DNA of 64,000 nt, taken from Acinetobacter kookii. GTDB lineage: Bacteria; Pseudomonadota; Gammaproteobacteria; Pseudomonadales; Moraxellaceae. The DNA is taken from NCBI RefSeq assembly GCF_900096895.1, contig NZ_FMYO01000008.1, forward strand, positions 62,001 through 126,000. Direction: 5' to 3'. Below are positions 57,888-64,000 of this stretch, piece by piece. The notes beneath the pieces were generated by a model. It searched no databases, was not told where the DNA came from, and saw only the letters and a list, made by a program, of their open reading frames with translations. The position numbers and the translations under genes were made by a program. Position 1 is the stretch's first letter. Each line of letters begins with the position of its first letter.

Positions 57888-59030
57888 ATGCGGAAAAAAC
57901 AATTATCTCTATTTAAACCCCTCTTATGTGTGTTGATCTCTGGACTCATGTCTACTGTCAGCTGGTCTAACGCAGCTGAAACTGGTGCGAATCAACAAAA
58001 GCGTATTGCAACAGAAACAGAAACAGAAACAGAAACAGAAACAGATTCTAATTTGCTCTATAAAATTCCAAGCTGGATTGATGCGATGCCGACAGTTTTA
58101 CCGGAACAGTCGGATGAAGTCATTGTCCCTCCCGTTCAGGCCACTGAAAAACAAAGCTGGCTAGACCGTAAGCAACATGAAATCCGCAACTGGACAGACC
58201 GTACCTCCCATAAAATAGATAACTGGTTTGGGCAACCCGATCCCAATGATCCGGCTTCAGCAACCCTACGCCTGATTATCGATAACAGCTGGAATAAACA
58301 TGATGGTTATGAAGTTAGCCCGCGTCTGCGCGGAAAAATTAAACTTCCAACCCTAGAACGTAAAATCAGTTTGGTCTTCGGTGATGACTCTTTAGATAAC
58401 GAACTGAACAATAATGTCGCCATTACCGATGAAAATCCGGATAGCACGAGCAGTAAAGCGTTAGACCGTGAACGGACCCGAGAAAGTAACAGTTCCCTAG
58501 CCCTGCGTTGGTCTGATTTTTCCAAGCGTCTGCCTTTTGAAACCGACCTGGATTTAGGGGTTCGATCAGGGGATGATATTTATTTACGGCTTAAGGCATC
58601 CAGAGACTGGCAACTGGAAAATGATTTCAGATTTTATGCCGAACAAATTTACCGCTATGGCATAGATAGTGAAAACTACCTGAGGACCAATCTGGAACTG
58701 ACCCATGCACGGCCGAATCAGCCATTTTTATCCAATCAGCTCAGCCTGACCTATGCAGACCAGCAAGATGACGATGTCACCTGGGATAATTACCTGTTTA
58801 GACAACACCAGTTTTTCCAGAATAACCGTTTTGCCTATGGCTTATATACGGGCGGTTTCTATAATAATAATGACCTGCGCCTGAACAGTTGGGGGCCTTA
58901 TATTTCATGGCGACAACCTTTCGTGCGCGAATGGTTTTTTCTACAGGGCGATTTAAACTATCTCAATGACCATCGTGAAGATCGCAGCCATTTCCTGGGG
59001 GTATCCGTGCGTATGGAAGCATTGTTCTAA
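57888..59030 (+). CDS. Predicted outer-membrane beta-barrel-like protein with a TE repeat
   Basis: A 380-residue exported protein. A Sec signal (about 1-29, ending SNA|AE) is followed by a simple (Thr-Glu) repeat at about residues 42-51, a linker with SWLDRKQHEIRNWTDRTSHK, and a C-terminal half of alternating polar/aromatic strands (LRLIIDNSW, SLALRWSDF, DLDLGVRSGDD, NQLSLTYADQ) ending in Phe. The final Phe is the outer-membrane barrel sorting signal. A five-unit ACAGAA hexamer array encodes the Thr-Glu repeat. No named family recognised. Confidence 0.72.
   Translation: MRKKQLSLFKPLLCVLISGLMSTVSWSNAAETGANQQKRIATETETETETETDSNLLYKIPSWIDAMPTVLPEQSDEVIVPPVQATEKQSWLDRKQHEIRNWTDRTSHKIDNWFGQPDPNDPASATLRLIIDNSWNKHDGYEVSPRLRGKIKLPTLERKISLVFGDDSLDNELNNNVAITDENPDSTSSKALDRERTRESNSSLALRWSDFSKRLPFETDLDLGVRSGDDIYLRLKASRDWQLENDFRFYAEQIYRYGIDSENYLRTNLELTHARPNQPFLSNQLSLTYADQQDDDVTWDNYLFRQHQFFQNNRFAYGLYTGGFYNNNDLRLNSWGPYISWRQPFVREWFFLQGDLNYLNDHREDRSHFLGVSVRMEALF
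58011..58045 (+). repeat. ACAGAA hexanucleotide repeat
   Basis: Five perfect ACAGAA units plus a partial sixth, in frame, encoding Thr-Glu repeats just after the signal peptide. Unit changes would alter length by two residues without frameshift. Confidence 0.9.
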
Positions 59031-59080
59031 GCTGGGCAATATAAAAATTTGAGCCGCATATACACGTAGTTTTCCGCAAT

Positions 59081-59107
59081 AAAAAAACCTCCCGAGGGAG
59101 GTTTTTT
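59081..59107. terminator. Bidirectional terminator between the barrel gene and htpG
   Basis: AACCTCC / GGAGGTT stem with a CGAG loop and A7/T6 runs; serves both convergent genes. Confidence 0.88.
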
Positions 59108-59125
59108 GCTTAACGAGAAAAGCGC

Positions 59126-61045
59126 TTATTTCAGCAATAAACTGTTAATGCGTTTTACATATGCCGCAGGATCATCCGGCAAACCGCCTTCGGCAATTAC
59201 GGCTTGGTCAAAAATCACATTCGCCAGGTCATCAAACTGGTTCGATCCTTCCAGCTTTTTCACCAAAGGATGTTCAGGGTTAATTTCCAGAATCGGTTTA
59301 CTTTCTGGAACCGCCTGACCTGCCTGTTTCAGCATGCGAATCAATTGCGGAGATAGCTCACCCTCGCCGGTCACCAAACACGCAGGTGAATCCACCAGAC
59401 GGGTCGTCACACGAACTTGCTGGGTTTTGGCTTTGAGAGAATCCGAAAGCTTGTCCACGACAGGCTTAAACTGTTCAGCTGCTGCTTCCAGTGCTTTCTT
59501 CTCTTCAGCGTCCTGCAAGTCGCCCAAGTCGACTGCACCCTTAGATACGTTCTGCATTGGCGTTCCATCGAATTCATGAATGAACTCCATCGCCCACTCA
59601 TCCACACGATCCGCCATTAACAGCACTTCAATGCCTTTTTTCTTGAACAGCTCCAGTTGTGGCGAATTCTTCGCAGCACTGAGGCTTTCCGCAGTCACGT
59701 AATAAATGGCCTTTTGCCCGTCTTTCATACGTGCCTTGTAATCTGCCAATGAGGTTGAAACTTCATCATTGGTCGAGGTAGAGAAACGCAATAATTTTAA
59801 GATACGTTCACGATTACCAAAGTCTTCACCCAAACCTTCCTTAATCACCGAACCGAATTCAGCATAGAAAGTTTTGAATTTCTCCTGGTCTTTTTCATCT
59901 TCAGATTTTGCCAGAGCATCCAGCATGGTTAACACACGGCGGGCGTTACCTTCGCGAATGGTTTTCACGTCACGGCTTTCTTGTAGCAATTCACGGCTCA
60001 CGTTTAACGGCAAGTCGGCACTGTCTACCACCCCCTGCACAAAACGCAAATAGTTTGGAATCAGGTTATCCGCTTCATCCATAATAAATACGCGTTTGAC
60101 ATACAGTTTAATGCCGGCTTTGGCTTCACGGGTAAACAGGTTGCTGGCAGCCTTGCTTGGAATATAAAGCAATTGGGTGTATTCAGTGCTGCCTTCTACA
60201 CGGTTATGGGTCCAGGCCAAAGGCGCATCAAAATCATGGCTGACATTCTTGTAAAACTCGGTATATTGCTCGTCAGTGATCTCGTTTTTATTGCGGGTCC
60301 AAAGTGCGCTGGCCGAGTTAATGGCTTCCCATTCATCCGTTTTCACCATCTGACCTGGCTTCGCTTCTTCACCCTCAGCCGCTTCTTCTTGCTGCCAGAT
60401 TTCTTTTTGCATTTCAATCGGCAGGCTAATATGGTCCGAATATTTATTGATGATTTGCTTAACTTTATAAGATTCTAAATACTCAAGGGCATTGTCACGC
60501 AAATGCAGAATAATGTCTGTTCCACGTGAAGCCTTGTTGATTTGTTCAACTTCGAAATCACCTGTTCCGCTACTGATCCAGCGGACCCCATCAGCCACAT
60601 CGGCAGCTGCATGACGCGATTCCACGGTAATCTTTTCAGCTACAATAAAGCCGGAATAGAAACCGACACCAAACTGGCCAATTAATTGCGCATCGGCTTT
60701 TTGATCGCCCGACAATTTGGACATAAAATCTTTGGTGCCCGATTTGGCAATAGTACCCAGGTTATCAATCGCTTCTTGTTGAGTCAGACCAATACCGTTG
60801 TCAGAAATGGTGATGGTTTTATTGTCTTTATCCAGGCTGACACGTACATGCAGATCAGGGTCATTTTCATAATATTCAGGATGGTTAATTCCTTCAAAAC
60901 GCAGCTTGTCGCAGGCATCCGAAGCGTTCGAGATCAGTTCTCGCAGAAAAATTTCAGGGTTTGAATAGAGAGAATGCGTCACTAGATGTAACAGCTGCGC
61001 TACTTCAGCCTGGAAACTATGTTTTTGTGCGCCTTGTTCGCTCAT
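59126..61045 (-). CDS. htpG: Chaperone protein HtpG (Hsp90)
   Basis: Bacterial Hsp90, 639 residues. The N-terminal GHKL ATPase has [29 protein letters not shown] and GQFGVGFYS; the middle domain has the Arg-containing [12 protein letters not shown]; and the C-terminal dimerisation domain is short (about 510-639). All key ATPase elements present. Typical start [15 protein letters not shown]. Stress-regulated in relatives; no sigma-32 promoter was assigned here. Confidence 0.97.
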   Translation of the reverse strand: MSEQGAQKHSFQAEVAQLLHLVTHSLYSNPEIFLRELISNASDACDKLRFEGINHPEYYENDPDLHVRVSLDKDNKTITISDNGIGLTQQEAIDNLGTIAKSGTKDFMSKLSGDQKADAQLIGQFGVGFYSGFIVAEKITVESRHAAADVADGVRWISSGTGDFEVEQINKASRGTDIILHLRDNALEYLESYKVKQIINKYSDHISLPIEMQKEIWQQEEAAEGEEAKPGQMVKTDEWEAINSASALWTRNKNEITDEQYTEFYKNVSHDFDAPLAWTHNRVEGSTEYTQLLYIPSKAASNLFTREAKAGIKLYVKRVFIMDEADNLIPNYLRFVQGVVDSADLPLNVSRELLQESRDVKTIREGNARRVLTMLDALAKSEDEKDQEKFKTFYAEFGSVIKEGLGEDFGNRERILKLLRFSTSTNDEVSTSLADYKARMKDGQKAIYYVTAESLSAAKNSPQLELFKKKGIEVLLMADRVDEWAMEFIHEFDGTPMQNVSKGAVDLGDLQDAEEKKALEAAAEQFKPVVDKLSDSLKAKTQQVRVTTRLVDSPACLVTGEGELSPQLIRMLKQAGQAVPESKPILEINPEHPLVKKLEGSNQFDDLANVIFDQAVIAEGGLPDDPAAYVKRINSLLLK

Positions 61046-61139
61046 AAATCACTCCTTAAATTCATTACACGGTTTTTATTGGATGCTTTAATGAATGGAG
61101 TAAGTTCAAGATTTTTCAATAGGGTCAAATAAATTTTTC

Positions 61140-61484
61140 TTAGAAAGGCCCGTGTTGATACACACGCTCCATATACAGATTCAGCTTTTGCTGGCGCATT
61201 TTATACACTTCGATTAAACAGCGGCTCGAATTGCCGCATTGGTCACGCAACTGTAACCATTTGACCTGCTCATCCTGAATCACACCGCGCGTTCCCATCG
61301 GCACCAAACGTTTAAGAATATTGTAGGTGGTGGCCATTTTGACATCCGCATCATTAATGGCACGGTGCTCGCAAATCGCATGTTCAGTTGCAGTTTGTGC
61401 TTTGTCACAATTAAAGCTGGCTGCATACACCGAGCCACTCAAAAGACTAAAAAAGACCACTTGGCATATAATGAATAATTTCAT
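61140..61484 (-). CDS. LprI-like/DUF1311 exported protein
   Basis: A 114-residue exported protein: signal ending SVYA|AS, then SFNCDKAQTATEHAICEHRAINDADVKMATTYN, shown here in part, and IQDEQVKWLQLRDQCGNSSRCLIEVYKMRQQ, the four-cysteine pattern of the lysozyme-inhibitor LprI N-terminal domain. Two disulfides are expected. Periplasmic function unproven; lysozyme inhibition is a family-based guess. Confidence 0.82.
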   Translation of the reverse strand: MKLFIICQVVFFSLLSGSVYAASFNCDKAQTATEHAICEHRAINDADVKMATTYNILKRLVPMGTRGVIQDEQVKWLQLRDQCGNSSRCLIEVYKMRQQKLNLYMERVYQHGPF

Positions 61485-61602
61485 GATTCTTCCTGCTTTT
61501 TTAGCTTATTGTAGAGTATCAACTTAAATACATTTTTAATGATGAAACAGGATAAAAATGCTCAATTTATGTGATTTATTGTGACTGAACAAATAAATAA
61601 AT

Positions 61603-61632
61603 AAAGATCCCCATCAGAGACAGGGATCTTTG
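61603..61632 (-). terminator. Terminator of ompW
   Basis: AAAGATCCC / GGGATCTTT stem with an 11-base loop, followed on the minus strand by ATTTATTT; a rather weak T run. Confidence 0.6.
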
Positions 61633-61665
61633 CGCTGATTTGTTATTTTTATTTTAATTTTAGTT

Positions 61666-62268
61666 TTAGAATTTGTAGCTATAGCCAAGGGTATAAACCC
61701 AAGGATTTACTTCCAGGTCACCAATAGCATTGCCATTTAATTCAAGCTCAGATTTTACATCCGCATAACGTACATCAGCAAAAACACCCCAGTTTTTAGC
61801 ATCAGCTGGTTGGAAGTTGAAACCTACTTGACCTGCTACGCCATAGCCGACATCAGCATTTAATTTTGCCCCATCAATCACAATTTCCTCATCCCAAGGA
61901 ATAACTACAGTTGCACCAACACCTACATAAGGAGTGAAACCAGTTGAGTTTTTGAAATTGTATTTTGCTGTAATTGTTGGTGGTAAGTGCTTAAATGAAG
62001 CAATTTTTGTACCGTTTGATGTTACATCGTGCTCAAAAGGAGTTGCCAACAATAATTCAGCCGAAAAATTATCATTAAAGAAATATTCTACCGATGGAGT
62101 AAAACCGTATTCTTGGGAAGCTTCTACATTTGTAAATGCACCGTTTGCCAATACATTCTGGTCTTCTGTTGGAGCTAAAGAGCTCGCACCCACTTTAACC
62201 TGCCACTGACCTGCCATCGCAGAAGCGGACATCCCCAATAATGCAATAAGAGCAACTTGTTTTAACAT
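61666..62268 (-). CDS. ompW: Outer membrane protein OmpW
   Basis: A 200-residue eight-stranded barrel. Signal MLKQVALIALLGMSASAMA|GQ, then QWQVKVGASSLAPTEDQN, TPSVEYFFNDNFSAELLLATPFEH and KHLPPTITAKYNF, FTPYVGVGATV, PWVYTLGYSYKF with the terminal Phe, all OmpW features. OmpW channels hydrophobic or small charged solutes in relatives. Located downstream of the antiporter with a 300-base gap containing several inverted repeats. Confidence 0.94.
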   Translation of the reverse strand: MLKQVALIALLGMSASAMAGQWQVKVGASSLAPTEDQNVLANGAFTNVEASQEYGFTPSVEYFFNDNFSAELLLATPFEHDVTSNGTKIASFKHLPPTITAKYNFKNSTGFTPYVGVGATVVIPWDEEIVIDGAKLNADVGYGVAGQVGFNFQPADAKNWGVFADVRYADVKSELELNGNAIGDLEVNPWVYTLGYSYKF

Positions 62269-62569
62269 TTTTAAACCCCTACGGAAGATTATTAACAGTA
62301 ATTTTCAAACATTAATTAATAATAAACATGCCTATTATTAATATGCAATAGGCATTAATTATTTAAAATTTTATTTATTTTTAAGTAATTGAAAAAATTA
62401 ATTATTTATTTTAATCAGACCAACCTGGTCGGTTTTAAATACCAACCAAGTTAATCAGATTAATGATTATATTCCAAGTATATTGCTTGGTTTTATTATA
62501 TTAATTATTTAATAATATTTATTTTAAATACATGTTTTAAAATAAGCAATAAAATGAATTAAAAATTCA
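62269..62569. other. AT-rich intergenic region with hairpins
   Basis: About 300 bases between ompW and the antiporter gene. Contains a GGTTGGT / ACCGACC hairpin around 62419-62450 and a CCAAG-N7-CTTGG dyad at 62474-62490. They could form the antiporter terminator and/or ompW regulatory elements; not assigned further. Confidence 0.45.
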
Positions 62570-63982
62570 TTAAAGTACCATTGCAGCAATCCAGCCAAAT
62601 ACCAATAATGGAATATTAAAATGGATAAATGTTGGAACGACCGTATCCCAAATATGATCATGCTGGCCATCTACCCCCAGACCGGCAGTTGGACCTAAAG
62701 TTGAGTCTGAGGCTGGAGAACCGGCATCCCCCAGCGCTGCTGCGGTACCAATCAAGGCTACAGTAGCCAATGGCGAGAAGCCGAACTGTACGCAAAGTGG
62801 TACGTAAATTACTGCCAATACCGGTACACTGGAGAATGACGATCCAATCCCAATGGTCACAAATAAGCCAATAAATAGCATTAAGAATGCAGCCAGGGCT
62901 TTATTGTTACCAATCAGATGTACTACTCCGTTGACCAGACTATTGATGTCACCGGTATGCGTCATCACGGATGCGAAACCAGCTGCAGAAATCATAATGA
63001 AGCCAACCAATGCCATCATACGCATGCCTTGAACGAAGACATCATCTGCCTCTTGCCATTTGAAAATACCCGCAGCAGACAGCACCGCAAAACCAACCAG
63101 TCCACCTAAAATCATCGAACCTGAATACAGCTGGGCAACCAAGGTCAAAGCAATTGCAAGCAGTGCCATCAAGATGGTTTTCTTGGCAATGACTGGTGCT
63201 TGTTCAGCTTCGTGTTTCAGCTCTTCGGCATCGGCTTGCAGACTCACTTCACCCGCACGAATCGGTTTGTCCAGATCGATGGCGGTGACACGCGCAACCG
63301 TACGATCGATATAATGACGGGGTTTACGATAGCTGATAAATACCGCAGTCAAAGTACCAATTAGCATACCAAGCACTGGAATCGCCATGCCCATCGGCAT
63401 CATCCAGCGATCCACATGCAAGTCATACGCTGCACCAATTTTATTGATGTTACCCATCAAAATTTGTTCCAGAAAAATGGAACCAAAACCGACTGGCAGG
63501 AAAATATAGGTTCCGACTAAACCCATGGTCAGCACACATGCAGCAGCACGACGGTCCAAATTCATGTGATTCATCACTTTAAGTAAAGGAGGAACCAATA
63601 CCGGAATAAAGGCAATATGCACAGGAATCAGGTTTTGAGAAAAAATGGCTGCAATCAGTAAAATACTCAACAGTAAATATTTTACTTTTCTGGTTTTTTG
63701 ATGTGTGGCTTCCGCACCCAGCAAACCAATTAATTTATGCGCCAAAAGATCAGGCAAGCCTGATTTTGACAGGGCTAAAGCAAAGGCACCCAATACTGCA
63801 TAAGCCAGGGCAACTTCTGCCCCATCACCCAGACCGGCATTAAATGCGGTTACAGTATCCGACAAACTTAGTCCTGCAACCAGGCCACCAATAATCGCTG
63901 AAATGACCAAAGTCAAGACAACAGAAACTCGTGCCAGTGAGAGTATAAACATCACGGCAATCGCAATTACTACTGCATTCAT
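62570..63982 (-). CDS. Na+/H+ antiporter family protein (YuiF/NhaC-like)
   Basis: A 470-residue inner-membrane transporter with about 11-12 hydrophobic segments. Family-like features: N-terminal pair of helices around LVISAIIGGLVAGLSL, a repeated-unit design, SQNLIPVHIAFIPVLVPP, and GTAAALGDAGSPASDSTLGPTAGL near the C-terminus, a stretch strongly conserved in this family. A long cytoplasmic loop (about 220-265) is rich in Glu. Substrate (Na+/H+ or an amino/organic acid) cannot be decided by eye. The ATG lies 15 bases from the window end region, so upstream signals are not visible. Confidence 0.82.
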   Translation of the reverse strand: MNAVVIAIAVMFILSLARVSVVLTLVISAIIGGLVAGLSLSDTVTAFNAGLGDGAEVALAYAVLGAFALALSKSGLPDLLAHKLIGLLGAEATHQKTRKVKYLLLSILLIAAIFSQNLIPVHIAFIPVLVPPLLKVMNHMNLDRRAAACVLTMGLVGTYIFLPVGFGSIFLEQILMGNINKIGAAYDLHVDRWMMPMGMAIPVLGMLIGTLTAVFISYRKPRHYIDRTVARVTAIDLDKPIRAGEVSLQADAEELKHEAEQAPVIAKKTILMALLAIALTLVAQLYSGSMILGGLVGFAVLSAAGIFKWQEADDVFVQGMRMMALVGFIMISAAGFASVMTHTGDINSLVNGVVHLIGNNKALAAFLMLFIGLFVTIGIGSSFSSVPVLAVIYVPLCVQFGFSPLATVALIGTAAALGDAGSPASDSTLGPTAGLGVDGQHDHIWDTVVPTFIHFNIPLLVFGWIAAMVL

Positions 63983-64000
63983 GAAAATTTTAAGGAAGAT

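Overview
The window is a 64 kb piece of a low-to-moderate G+C gammaproteobacterial chromosome that I assign to Acinetobacter. The assignment rests on a near family-specific long-chain fatty acyl-CoA reductase (Acr1), on the gene order mrcA / pilMNOPQ-aroKB-SPOR-gltBD, on a split dcw cluster without mraZ, and on a gltX followed by tRNA-Ala and tRNA-Glu. I see no insertion sequence, prophage, CRISPR array or rRNA operon. Most of the window is core genome; the parts that look variable are the left end, the nuclease-helicase gene near 44-46 kb, and the small-gene stretch at 54.7-59 kb.

Layout. 0-3 kb: a type IV pilin gene under a sigma-54 promoter, followed by a TMTC-like polytopic GT-C/TPR protein and a dolichol-phosphate-mannose-synthase-like GT2 (cut by the window edge). 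Together they look like a pilin sugar-modification module. 3.1-6.5 kb: a lemA-TPM-TPM operon and a PF10118-type metal-dependent hydrolase. 6.6-13 kb: gltBD (GOGAT), with a sigma-54 promoter, an NtrC-type palindrome and an unrecorded 49-codon ORF in its leader. 13-23.5 kb: SPOR protein, aroB, aroK and pilQPONM on the minus strand, with mrcA (PBP1a) divergent. 23.5-31.6 kb: rlmA and the truncated dcw cluster rsmH-ftsL-ftsI-murE-murF-mraY. 31.8-34.5 kb: two tandem periplasmic sulfate-binding proteins without their permease. 34.4-38.9 kb: small exported protein, gltX, two tRNAs, a zinc-ribbon membrane protein, a CDF metal exporter and a SEL1 protein. 38.9-48.3 kb: ettA, metY, acr1, a small membrane protein, a nonsense-interrupted DUF2075 nuclease-helicase and tex. 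48.6-52.8 kb: ompR-envZ and an acetate:succinate CoA-transferase. 52.9-59 kb: a coiled-coil membrane-anchored protein, a FrnE-like DsbA protein, dodecin, two small proteins, and a three-gene unknown cluster ending in a predicted outer-membrane barrel. 59-64 kb: htpG, an LprI-like protein, ompW and an Na+/H+ antiporter-family protein.

Functionally the window combines type IV pilus assembly (pilA, pilMNOPQ), peptidoglycan synthesis and division (mrcA, ftsI, murE/F, mraY, ftsL), nitrogen assimilation (gltBD), sulfur acquisition (sbp pair, metY), envelope stress and signalling (ompR-envZ, htpG, ompW) and translation (gltX, tRNAs, ettA, rsmH, rlmA). The most interesting items are the pilin-linked GT2/GT-C pair, the nitrogen-control architecture plus small ORF ahead of gltB, the broken nuclease-helicase flanked by near-identical terminators, and the unknown 56-59 kb cluster. 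No complete, obviously novel defence or mobile system is visible. All family assignments are from reading motifs, without database searches.
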